DNA from: an uncultured Peptococcaceae bacterium
GTDB taxonomy: Bacteria > Bacillota > Peptococcia > Peptococcales > Peptococcaceae
DNA: 11,727 nt
NCBI GenBank assembly: GCA_958451915.1
Contig: CAUDRX010000067.1
Location: 1-11,727, forward strand
Direction: 5' to 3'
Each line of letters begins with the position of its first letter. The first letter of the stretch is position 1. Below the pieces are notes generated by a model. The model saw only the letters and a list, made by a program, of their open reading frames with translations, was not told the origin of the DNA and did not search any database. Positions 5,850-11,727 of the stretch are shown piece after piece. The position numbers and the translations under genes were made by a program.

Positions 5850-6770
5850 ATGGATGAGATCCAGAAACGTTTATTAAAAGAAGTTGCCGACCTCGATTCT
5901 CTGCCGATCGGGGCTTACAATATCCGTGTCGACGGCGCTGCCGCCGGCCGCAACTCCACCGCACACATCGAGATCGTGCCGCAGACCGACCGTCCGGGCA
6001 TTGAGATCCACGTCAAGGACGGTACCGTCAACGAAGCCATGCACATCCCTGTCATCATGCAGCAGAGCGGCCTCAAGGACATGGTCTATAACGATTTCTA
6101 CATCGGTGAGAACTGTGATGTCACCATCGTCGCAGGCTGCGGCATCCACAACTGCGGGGGCGGCGGTGACAGCCAGCATGATGGTATCCACACCTTCTAC
6201 GTCGGCAAGAACTCCAAAGTGCGCTATGTCGAAAAGCATTTCGGCGAAGGCGACGGCCGCGGCAAACAGATCATGAACCCAACGACCATCCTGCATCTCG
6301 CTGAAGGCGCTGAGCTGGAGATGGAAACCACCCAGATCGCCGGTATTGACGACACCATCCGTGAGACCTCCGGGGATCTCGCCGACGGCGCCACCCTCAT
6401 CATCCACGAGAAGATCCTCACCACGGGCGATCAGGTTGCCAAGACCAATTTCTCTGTCGATCTCAACGGCAAGGACTGCAGTGCCAACGTCGTCAGCCGC
6501 AGCGTGGCCAAAGACCACTCCTTCCAGGAGTTTATCTCCCGCATCAACGGCAATACCGAATGCTATGGCCATACCGAATGTGATGCCATCATCATGGACG
6601 ATGCCCATGTCGTTGCTTCGCCGCAGCTCTCGGCCAACAGCGTGGACGCCAGCCTGATCCACGAAGCCGCCATCGGCAAGATCGCCGGGGAACAGCTGAT
6701 CAAGCTCATGACCCTTGGCCTCACCGAGCAGGAAGCAGAAGAACAGATCATCAACGGTTTCCTGAAATAA
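5850..6770 (+). CDS. sufB: SufB/SufD-like Fe-S scaffold protein
   Basis: A 306-residue beta-helix scaffold, shorter than classical SufB (about 480) or SufD (about 420). It partners the SufC-like ATPase to assemble Fe-S clusters. The core and C-terminus are diagnostic: GHTECDAI (240-247) carries Cys244 at the place of the E. coli SufB Cys405, followed by SLIHEAAIGKI (268-278) with His271/Glu272, and the terminal helix pair LMTLGLTEQEAEEQIINGFL. Further cysteines at 89, 97, 102, 210 and 238 include a CGIHNC motif (97-102) in a Gly-rich loop, possibly an extra metal site. Only one SufB/D homologue is present, so the complex would be a homodimer of this protein with two ATPases, as proposed for the SMS (SmsCB) minimal system. 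AAAGGAGGG (5834-5842) precedes the ATG, and a strong terminator ends the unit. Confidence 0.9.
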   Translation: MDEIQKRLLKEVADLDSLPIGAYNIRVDGAAAGRNSTAHIEIVPQTDRPGIEIHVKDGTVNEAMHIPVIMQQSGLKDMVYNDFYIGENCDVTIVAGCGIHNCGGGGDSQHDGIHTFYVGKNSKVRYVEKHFGEGDGRGKQIMNPTTILHLAEGAELEMETTQIAGIDDTIRETSGDLADGATLIIHEKILTTGDQVAKTNFSVDLNGKDCSANVVSRSVAKDHSFQEFISRINGNTECYGHTECDAIIMDDAHVVASPQLSANSVDASLIHEAAIGKIAGEQLIKLMTLGLTEQEAEEQIINGFLK

Positions 6771-6776
6771 GAAGAC

Positions 6777-6823
6777 AAAGCGCCCTGTGCGTCCCATTGA
6801 TGGGAACGCACAGGGCGCTTTTT
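6777..6823. terminator. Long hairpin terminator between convergent operons
   Basis: Sixteen-base stem AAAGCGCCCTGTGCGT (6777-6792) with its exact complement at 6806-6821, topped by CCCA/TGGG pairing around a TTGA loop with one bulged A. T run 6819-6823 on the plus strand. On the minus strand the arm also ends in CTTTGTC, so it can serve the facing hydrolase operon, though with a weaker T tract. Confidence 0.9.
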
Positions 6824-6836
6824 GGTTTGTCGGGCT

Positions 6837-7733
6837 TTACAGGTGCGCTGCGATCCATTCGAGGATGTCCGCGGTCACGCGTGCGGCTTGAGCGCTGGTG
6901 ACGAGCTCATGGCCCAGGCCTTCGTAAAGGTACAGGCTGACGTCGTCAAAGCCCTGGTCCTCGTAGGTTTGGGCAAGGGCACGACTGCCACGTCCGCAGC
7001 CGCCGACGGGGTCGTTCATGCCGGAGAGGATGCATACTGGCAGGCGGGTGTCAAGGGTGGCGAGACGGCGCGGGTCATAGTTGGTACGCATGCCGCAGAA
7101 GAGGTCGCAGTAGGCGGCGAGGGTGAAATTGTCGCCGTTCAGCGGATCGGCAGCCATGGCCTGATCGGCCATCCTGGCGCGGCGTCTGGAGGCATAGCCA
7201 GTGCCGGCCATGAGCATACGGCGCAGACCAGGGCTTTTATAACGGGGGCCATAACAGCGGCGCAGTGTGCCCACGATGAGACGCATAGCGTCAAGCGCTG
7301 CCCGGGATTGCTGGCTCGATCCCAGCATGAGCAGACCAGCGAGGGGCGGCAGGGTGAACTGATGGGTAAGCTGGCGCGCCAGAAACGACCCCATACTGTG
7401 GCCGCCGAGAAAGAGCGGTACGCCGGGATGGGCGGCATGGGCCAGTCCGAGCATGTGTAGGCAGTCACGTATGACGATCGTATTGCCGTCTTTATCAGCA
7501 AAGTGGCCGCTGATGCCTTCTGGTGCCAGGGAGCGGCCATGGCCCAGATGGTCATGGGCATAGACGGCGATGCCGTGTGCGTTCAGTGCCTGGGCGAAAG
7601 CGGCATAACGGCCGCTGTGCTCGAGCATACCGTGGAAGAAGACGAGCACCGCCTGCGGTGTTGTCTCCGGCAGCCAGGCGTGGTAGAAGATCGGTGTGCG
7701 GCCATCAGCGGAAGGAAAGACAGAAGCAGACAT
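6837..7733 (-). CDS. Alpha/beta hydrolase, monoacylglycerol lipase/lysophospholipase type (copy 2)
   Basis: A 298-residue serine hydrolase of the Hydrolase_4 group, which cleaves monoacylglycerols, lysophospholipids or similar esters. The oxyanion-region motif is HGMLEHSGRY (34-43), the nucleophile elbow is GGHSMGS (Ser113), the acid is Asp241 in GMNDPVG and the base is His275 in GLGHEL. No signal peptide is seen, so it is probably cytoplasmic. AAAGGAGG (7741-7748, minus) precedes two adjacent ATGs; the one at 7733 has a 7-base spacing and aligns the N-terminus with its paralogue. An in-frame GTG at 7769 overlapping the previous stop is possible but less likely. It is a tandem duplicate of the upstream gene, nearly identical in the N-terminal third and divergent around residues 140-200, the likely lid over the active site. 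The true substrate is unknown. Confidence 0.9.
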   Translation of the reverse strand: MSASVFPSADGRTPIFYHAWLPETTPQAVLVFFHGMLEHSGRYAAFAQALNAHGIAVYAHDHLGHGRSLAPEGISGHFADKDGNTIVIRDCLHMLGLAHAAHPGVPLFLGGHSMGSFLARQLTHQFTLPPLAGLLMLGSSQQSRAALDAMRLIVGTLRRCYGPRYKSPGLRRMLMAGTGYASRRRARMADQAMAADPLNGDNFTLAAYCDLFCGMRTNYDPRRLATLDTRLPVCILSGMNDPVGGCGRGSRALAQTYEDQGFDDVSLYLYEGLGHELVTSAQAARVTADILEWIAAHL

Positions 7734-7765
7734 CATGGGCCTCCTTTCATGCGCAGGAACAGTGC

Positions 7766-8692
7766 TCACTGCACGTTCAGGTGCACGCCGATCCAGTCAA
7801 GGATGTCGGCGGTCACTTCATCGCGGTTGGTCTCGTTGAAGAGCTCGTGGCGTGCGCCTTCGTAAAGACAGAGGGTCACGTCCTCATAGCCGAGATCGAG
7901 ATAGCTTTCGTAGAGGGCACGAATGCCGCGGCCATAGCCGCCGATCGGGTCGGCGTCGCCGGAGAGCAGGAGCAGCGGTACGCTGGTGTCAAGGACAGCC
8001 AGGCGGCGCAGGTCGTAGTTGGTGAGCATACCGCCGAGCATGTCGGCATAGGCCTGGGCGGTGAAGTTGTCGACATTGAATGGATCCTGGTCGAACCCAG
8101 CGGCGCGTGCGGCATCGCGGCTCAGCCAGTCAAAGGCGCTGTGGCGCGGGTGACAGCGCAGATTGTTGGAGCCGAGGATGAGCTTGTAGAGGAGCGGGCT
8201 TTTTTCGCGGGGACCGCGGCGTGCCGCCAGGGCGCTGGTCACAGCATGCGCGAAACGTACAGCGGCGTGAGGCTGCTGACCGCTGCCCATGAGGATGACG
8301 CCGGCGAGTGCTGGCAGGGTGAATTGATGCAGGAGCTGGCGCGCCAGAAACGACCCCATGCTGTGGCCCATGAGAAAGAGCGGTGTCCCGGGATGGGCGG
8401 CGTGGGCCAGTTCGAGCATATGCAGACAGTCGCGCACGACGAAGGCGTTGCCGTCTGTATCAGCGAAATGCCCCTGCAGGCTTTCGGCATGGATGGACTG
8501 GCCGTGGCCCAGGTGGTCCTGAGCGTAGACGGTGATGTCAGAGGCGTTCAGTGCCCGGGCAAATTCGTCGTAGCGGCCGCTGTGTTCGAGCATGCCGTGG
8601 AAGAGCACGAGCACAGCGCGCGGCGTGCCCGCAGCGGGCCAGATGCGATAATGGATCTCGGTCCGGCGATCAGCAGAAGGAAAAGTTGGCAT
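7766..8692 (-). CDS. Alpha/beta hydrolase, monoacylglycerol lipase/lysophospholipase type (copy 1)
   Basis: A 308-residue serine hydrolase, first gene of the minus-strand pair. It has HGMLEHSGRY (32-41), the DHLGHGQS strand-loop (59-66), nucleophile Ser111 in MGHSMGS, acid Asp248 in GDADPIG and base His282 in GARHEL, a complete triad in the usual order. It lacks a signal peptide or membrane segment. AAGGA lies 9 bases before the ATG, and a good promoter lies upstream. The second copy starts 32 bases after this stop, so one mRNA should carry both. Compared with the second copy it has a longer cap region (about 140-210) containing His181, His184 and FDWLSRDAARAAGFDQDPF, the DPFN segment typical of monoacylglycerol lipase-like enzymes. 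Role could be lipid turnover or detoxification of host or dietary esters; this is inference. Confidence 0.9.
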   Translation of the reverse strand: MPTFPSADRRTEIHYRIWPAAGTPRAVLVLFHGMLEHSGRYDEFARALNASDITVYAQDHLGHGQSIHAESLQGHFADTDGNAFVVRDCLHMLELAHAAHPGTPLFLMGHSMGSFLARQLLHQFTLPALAGVILMGSGQQPHAAVRFAHAVTSALAARRGPREKSPLLYKLILGSNNLRCHPRHSAFDWLSRDAARAAGFDQDPFNVDNFTAQAYADMLGGMLTNYDLRRLAVLDTSVPLLLLSGDADPIGGYGRGIRALYESYLDLGYEDVTLCLYEGARHELFNETNRDEVTADILDWIGVHLNVQ

Positions 8693-8724
8693 GGTATCAC
8701 GTCCTTATCAGTATCATTGTCCTC

Positions 8725-8753
8725 ACTTTAGCATATTTGGCGCAGGAAGACAA
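8725..8753 (-). promoter_or_regulatory. Promoter of the tandem hydrolase operon
   Basis: On the minus strand, TTGTCT (8753-8748) and TAAAGT (8730-8725) are separated by exactly 17 bases, with a TGC extended -10 just before TAAAGT. The start codon is about 33 bases downstream of the -10 box. Confidence 0.7.
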
Positions 8754-8839
8754 ACCGATGGTGCGGCATCGATAAAGAGATTTTTTCATGCGTGATGCAT
8801 TCCCGTGAAAAGAGGGTGGCGCCGCGCCCGGCCATCGAC

Positions 8840-8845
8840 TATAAT
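8840..8845 (+). promoter_or_regulatory. -10 element for the FNT channel gene
   Basis: Perfect TATAAT at 8840-8845, 36 bases before the ribosome binding site. The base pairs at the -35 distance (8817-8822, TGGCGC) do not resemble the consensus, so an activator may be needed or the promoter may be weak. Bases 8754-8839 hold no gene; I see only a weak short inverted repeat (ATGC/GCAT at about 8788-8800). Confidence 0.5.
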
Positions 8846-8887
8846 AAAGCCTAAACCATGAAAATCTTCTGAAAAGGGGCGATGACA

Positions 8888-9721
8888 GTGAGTCAAGGTA
8901 TCAATACACCGCTTGAAGTGGTCGACATTCTCACGCAGAACAGCATCCGAAAGGTCAACTATCCGTTCATGAAGACGCTGCTGTTGGGCATCATGGCAGG
9001 GCTGATGATCTCATTCGGCGCAGACGCTGCCCTCATCGCGGGCCATGCGATCGAGAGCATGAGCATCTCGCGCATCCTCAGCGGTGCCATCTTCCCGGTA
9101 GGGCTGATCTCCATTGTGCTCACTGGTTCGGAACTTCTGACCGGGAGCTGTCTCAACGTACTGGGGATCCCAACCGGTGAGATCCGTTTTGCCGGCGTTG
9201 TCAAAAACCTCGCCTTTGTGGCCCTGGCCAACGCCATCGGCGCAGTGCTTCTGGCGGCAACGGTCTTTTACATTGGTCAGCTGGATCTTTCCGGCGGCCT
9301 CATGGCCGGCTATGCCATCAAGACCGCTGTGGGCAAGGTTGAGCTCGGTTTCGGCCACGCGCTCGTGAGCGGTATCTGGTGCAATTTCCTGGTCTGTCTC
9401 GCCGTTTTTCTGGCGACAACGGCCAAAGATACCGTTGGCAAAGTGGCGGGCATCTTTTTCCCGATCTGGACCTTTGTGGCCTGCGGCTTTGAGCACAGCG
9501 TGGCCAATATGTTCTATCTGCCGCTGGGTTTCCTTGCCAAAGGAGATGCCGCCTATGCCGCGCAGGCCACTGAGCAGTTTGGCATCACTCAGGCGCAGAT
9601 GGATGGGCTCACGCTCCCGTCCATCCTCATCGACAATCTCCTGCCGGTGACCATCGGCAATGTCATCGGTGGCAGCATCATGCTCGCCGGGTTCTACTAT
9701 CTGGCGCTGAAGAAGAATTGA
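8888..9721 (+). CDS. Formate/nitrite transporter (FNT) family channel
   Basis: A 277-residue integral membrane protein with six predicted helices, of the pentameric FocA/NirC/HSC channel family that moves formate, nitrite, hydrosulfide or related small anions. Family landmarks are all present: TGSELLTGSC (79-88), GIWCNFLVCLA (162-172), FEHSVANM (201-208) with the central pore His203, and IGNVIGGS (256-263). The start is uncertain. AAAAGGGG (8872-8879) is only 2 bases from the ATG at 8882 but 8 bases from the GTG at 8888, which also gives the usual short N-terminus ending in TPLEV; I choose GTG. No pyruvate formate-lyase, nitrite or sulfite reductase gene lies nearby, so the physiological substrate cannot be assigned; formate export during fermentation is a reasonable guess. 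It stands alone with its own promoter and terminator. Confidence 0.93.
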   Translation: MSQGINTPLEVVDILTQNSIRKVNYPFMKTLLLGIMAGLMISFGADAALIAGHAIESMSISRILSGAIFPVGLISIVLTGSELLTGSCLNVLGIPTGEIRFAGVVKNLAFVALANAIGAVLLAATVFYIGQLDLSGGLMAGYAIKTAVGKVELGFGHALVSGIWCNFLVCLAVFLATTAKDTVGKVAGIFFPIWTFVACGFEHSVANMFYLPLGFLAKGDAAYAAQATEQFGITQAQMDGLTLPSILIDNLLPVTIGNVIGGSIMLAGFYYLALKKN

Positions 9722-9733
9722 GAAAAGATATAT

Positions 9734-9775
9734 AAAAGAGCCATCCTGCACTTCAAAGGCAGGATGGCTCTTTTT
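9734..9775. terminator. Bidirectional terminator between FNT and DUF2238-like genes
   Basis: Sixteen-base perfect stem AAAAGAGCCATCCTGC (9734-9749) with 9759-9774, a nine-base loop and a T run at 9771-9775. The A-rich base gives a T tract on the minus strand too. The minus-strand gene's stop codon (9774-9776) touches the stem, so both genes can end here. Confidence 0.92.
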
Positions 9776-10652
9776 ATGTCGGATCGCCGTTCTCGTCGAT
9801 GCCGTCAGTGAAGCCGTCTTCTTCGGCGAAGGCGTAGTTGGTGACGTCGGCGTCGTCGGGCACGCGGCGCACCATGAGGTCGGCGGCGATGTTGGCGCTC
9901 TGGCGTTTGAGCATGATGTAGCCGAAGACGCTGAAGACGACGGCGCCGATGAAGTTGACGAAGAGGTCCTTCATCGTGTCGAGGATGCCGACGTCGTGGT
10001 AGCCGCCTTCGATGGTGTAGACCTGGCCGTCAGCGGTGAAGATCTGCGTCTCGGTGATGTCCTTGATGTGCACGACCTGCTGCGAATGGCTCGGGTCAAG
10101 GGCGACGGAGTTGATCGTGTGCACGATGAAGTCTTTCTGCATGTCCATGTTCAGGAGATGGTCGGCGGCGCATTCGAAGAATTCCCAGAGCACGCCGATC
10201 GTCATCGAGAAGCAGAAGGCGACCATGCAGAGGTAGAAGGGCGACAACTGGATGTGGCGGCTGTTGCGGTTCAGAAGATCGATCATCGAGAAGCCGACGG
10301 CGGCTGCGAGGAAACCGTTCAAGGTGTGGAGGATGCTGTCGAAGGATGGGATGGCGACATAGAAATGGTTGAGCTCGCCGAGGATCTCTGCGGAGAAGAT
10401 GAAGAGATAGATGATGCCTTCGAGCAGCGGCGGGATCTTGATCTGAAAGCCGTTCTCCATCAGTGTCGGCACCAGGAAGAGCAGGAGCGAGAGCACACAG
10501 ATGAAGGCGCCGTCGTAGTTGCCGTTCATGATCGCGCGCACGAGCGCCAGGATGACGAGGACGCGCAGCGTCGTATAGAGGATGAAGACGCGCCGGTTCT
10601 CGGCGATGTTCTCGTGGATGTTGCGGTTGAAATTGCGGATGAGCTTGAGCAT
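9774..10652 (-). CDS. DUF2238-like multi-pass membrane protein
   Basis: A 292-residue integral membrane protein with about six hydrophobic segments (residues about 22-42, 49-65, 76-98, 104-126, 137-161 and 228-247). Conserved charged residues sit inside or at membrane edges: FDSILHTLNG (Asp105, His109), LWEFFE (Glu157, Glu160) and HDVGILDTMKDL (Asp220, Asp225, Asp229). This pattern matches the uncharacterized DUF2238/YjdF-type membrane proteins as I recall them, and the D/H/E set suggests a buried metal or catalytic site. Between helices 5 and 6 lies an extra soluble insert (about 166-218). The C-terminus ends in a strongly acidic tail (about 266-291, Asp/Glu-rich). The start ATG at 10652 follows AAAGGAGG with a short 4-base gap. 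It is transcribed alone, divergently from the PhoH gene. Function unknown. Confidence 0.85.
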   Translation of the reverse strand: MLKLIRNFNRNIHENIAENRRVFILYTTLRVLVILALVRAIMNGNYDGAFICVLSLLLFLVPTLMENGFQIKIPPLLEGIIYLFIFSAEILGELNHFYVAIPSFDSILHTLNGFLAAAVGFSMIDLLNRNSRHIQLSPFYLCMVAFCFSMTIGVLWEFFECAADHLLNMDMQKDFIVHTINSVALDPSHSQQVVHIKDITETQIFTADGQVYTIEGGYHDVGILDTMKDLFVNFIGAVVFSVFGYIMLKRQSANIAADLMVRRVPDDADVTNYAFAEEDGFTDGIDENGDPT

Positions 10653-10687
10653 GATGCCTCCTTTGCCGAATGGAACATTTTGTACTA

Positions 10688-10716
10688 ATGATACCCTTTA
10701 AAAATCACGATTGCAA
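10688..10716 (-). promoter_or_regulatory. Promoter of the DUF2238-like gene
   Basis: On the minus strand, TTGCAA (10716-10711) and TATCAT (10693-10688) stand exactly 17 bases apart, both four or more matches to consensus. The leader to the start codon would be about 30 bases. Confidence 0.75.
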
Positions 10717-10734
10717 GGGGTTTCGGCAGACTGT

Positions 10735-10751
10735 TTTCGAGATTGTCGAAA
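10735..10751. promoter_or_regulatory. Inverted repeat over the phoH -35 box
   Basis: TTTCGA-GATTG-TCGAAA, a perfect 6+5+6 inverted repeat that contains the -35 box of the plus-strand promoter and lies just behind the divergent minus promoter. It could be an operator; there is no direct evidence for a binding protein. Confidence 0.35.
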
Positions 10752-10771
10752 GAAGTCGGATAGAGTATAAT
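10743..10771 (+). promoter_or_regulatory. Promoter of the PhoH-like gene
   Basis: TTGTCG (10743-10748) and a perfect TATAAT (10766-10771) with an exact 17-base spacer. GTCGGAT (10755-10761) in the spacer is repeated inverted as ATCCGAC (10791-10797), and ACATGT occurs at 10780-10785 and 10796-10801 around the leader start. Confidence 0.8.
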
Positions 10772-10819
10772 AAAATGGAACATGTGTACAATCCGACATG
10801 TGAAAAGGAGACACAAAAC

Positions 10820-11727
10820 TTGAGCGATTATAAAGAACAGATCGTTTTGGAGGACGTGCTGGCGCCGCGCATCTTCGGTCCGGCCGATCATTATCTGCGT
10901 CTGATCACGTCTAACCTCTTGTGCAATGTTGTCGCCCGCGGCAATGTGCTGACGCTTTCCGGCAGTAAGGAGAGCGTTGATTGCGGGCGCACGCTCTTTG
11001 AACATCTCATCACGCTGGCCGGGGAGCGGGAACTGGAGGAGAGCGACATTCATTACGCCCTCACCAACGCCGCCCGTCAGATGGCCAACGCGGAGGTGGA
11101 AGGGCTCAACGAAGTCCTTCTGATGACGCCGCGCGGCAAACAGATCCGCCCGAAGACCAAGGGCCAGAAGGAATATCTGGAGATGATCCGCCACAAGACC
11201 ATTACCTTCGGCATCGGCCCTGCCGGCACCGGCAAGACCTATCTCGCCGTCGTCATGGCCGTGCAGGCGCTCAAGCGCCGCGAGGTGGAGCGCATCATCC
11301 TCACCCGTCCGGCGGTCGAGGCCGGCGAAAAGCTCGGCTTTCTGCCGGGGGATCTGCAGGAGAAGATCGATCCTTATCTAAGACCGCTGTATGACGGACT
11401 TTATGACGCGCTGGGCATGGAGACAGCCCAGCGTCACATCGAGAAAGGGATCATTGAGATCGCGCCTCTGGCCTACATGCGCGGGCGCACGCTGGATGAT
11501 GCTTTCATCATCCTCGATGAGGCCCAGAATACCACGCCGGAACAGATGAAGATGTTCCTTACACGCATTGGATTCGGCTCCAGGGCGGTGGTCACCGGTG
11601 ACCTCACCCAGATCGACCTGCCAAGAGCCAATCTGAGCGGCTTGCGCCAGGCTTATCAGATCCTGCAGAACATTGAAGAGATCGGCTTTTATACCCTGAG
11701 AGCAGAGGATGTCGTACGACATCCTGT
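10820..11727 (+). CDS. phoH: PhoH-like ATPase (3' end beyond window)
   Basis: Partial gene of 302 codons with an open frame to the window edge. The product is a cytoplasmic PhoH-family P-loop ATPase, often linked to RNA metabolism or stress and commonly next to ybeY in Bacillota. Walker A is GPAGTGKT (133-140), then LTRPAVEAGEKLGFLPGDL (161-179, diagnostic), Walker B is FIILDEAQN (229-237), then VVTGDLTQIDLP around residue 255-270. The N-terminal 120 residues form the usual KH-like region of the family. The start is a TTG at 10820, 9 bases after AAAAGGAG (10803-10810); no ATG is available before residue 88, so TTG is needed to give the family's N-terminus. The frame ends in AEDVVRHP, which in relatives lies about 20 residues before the C-terminus, so little is missing. 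Confidence 0.95.
   Translation, partial: MSDYKEQIVLEDVLAPRIFGPADHYLRLITSNLLCNVVARGNVLTLSGSKESVDCGRTLFEHLITLAGERELEESDIHYALTNAARQMANAEVEGLNEVLLMTPRGKQIRPKTKGQKEYLEMIRHKTITFGIGPAGTGKTYLAVVMAVQALKRREVERIILTRPAVEAGEKLGFLPGDLQEKIDPYLRPLYDGLYDALGMETAQRHIEKGIIEIAPLAYMRGRTLDDAFIILDEAQNTTPEQMKMFLTRIGFGSRAVVTGDLTQIDLPRANLSGLRQAYQILQNIEEIGFYTLRAEDVVRHP

Noticed and set aside
5122..6770. ABC transporter with a missing permease
   Set aside because: The ATPase has SufC-type features and the adjacent protein is a soluble SufB/D-like scaffold with the diagnostic C-terminus, not a membrane protein.
5131..6797. Two long minus-strand frames opposite the SufC- and SufB-like genes
   Set aside because: Both mirror codon bias (abundant ATC/GAC codons on the plus strand) and encode no recognizable domain; the plus-strand genes have strong ribosome binding sites and family motifs.
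7523..8731. Long plus-strand open frame (402 codons) opposite the two hydrolases
   Set aside because: It is antisense to two genes with complete catalytic triads, shows no recognizable motif, has a low-complexity composition and starts inside the second hydrolase without a ribosome binding site. It arises from strong third-position GC bias in a duplicated region.
9996..10688. Plus-strand 230-codon highly charged frame opposite the DUF2238-like gene
   Set aside because: The Asp/Glu/His-rich composition is what the complement of hydrophobic membrane codons gives. The minus-strand frame has membrane helices, a promoter and a ribosome binding site.

Overview
The window looks like a chromosomal segment of a fairly GC-rich anaerobic member of the Bacillota (a Negativicutes or Clostridia lineage is my best guess). 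The clues are strong AAGGAGG-type ribosome binding sites with some TTG/GTG starts, a long clostridial-type citrate synthase, a formate/nitrite-family channel, and a two-gene SufC/SufB-like Fe-S assembly system in place of a full suf or isc operon. The taxon is inferred from gene content and cannot be fixed from the sequence alone. There are no tRNAs, rRNAs, insertion sequences or CRISPR arrays. Coding density is high and no gene-free stretch reaches 300 bases.

Layout. (1) 22-1404: citrate synthase, closed by a terminator. (2) 1487-4035: a new promoter drives a probable operon: an iron-dependent alcohol dehydrogenase resembling phosphonoacetaldehyde reductase, an overlapping LicC/Fom1-type cytidylyltransferase, a zinc-ribbon protein and a small Nif11-like protein. 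(3) 4078-4521: thioredoxin with its own extended -10 promoter and two tandem terminators. (4) 4579-6823: a MarR-type regulator with a palindrome just downstream of its promoter, then a SufC-like ATPase and a single SufB/D-like scaffold, ended by a long hairpin that also lies at the 3' end of the facing operon. (5) 8753-6837, minus strand: two tandem paralogous alpha/beta hydrolases (monoacylglycerol lipase/lysophospholipase type) from one promoter. (6) 8840-9775: a formate/nitrite transporter family channel, ending in a bidirectional terminator shared with (7) 10716-9774, minus strand: a six-helix DUF2238-like membrane protein. (8) 10743-11727: a PhoH-like ATPase, divergent from (7), cut off by the window end.

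The two most interesting units are the reductase/cytidylyltransferase pair and the MarR-SufC-SufB unit. The pair resembles the step that makes and CMP-activates 2-hydroxyethylphosphonate, but no phosphonate-forming enzymes (PepM, Ppd) lie beside it. The MarR unit looks like a minimal (SMS-like) iron-sulfur assembly operon with an unusual regulator and a candidate operator. Thioredoxin sits immediately upstream of it as a separate unit. All functions are inferred from motifs and family recall; no search was run.
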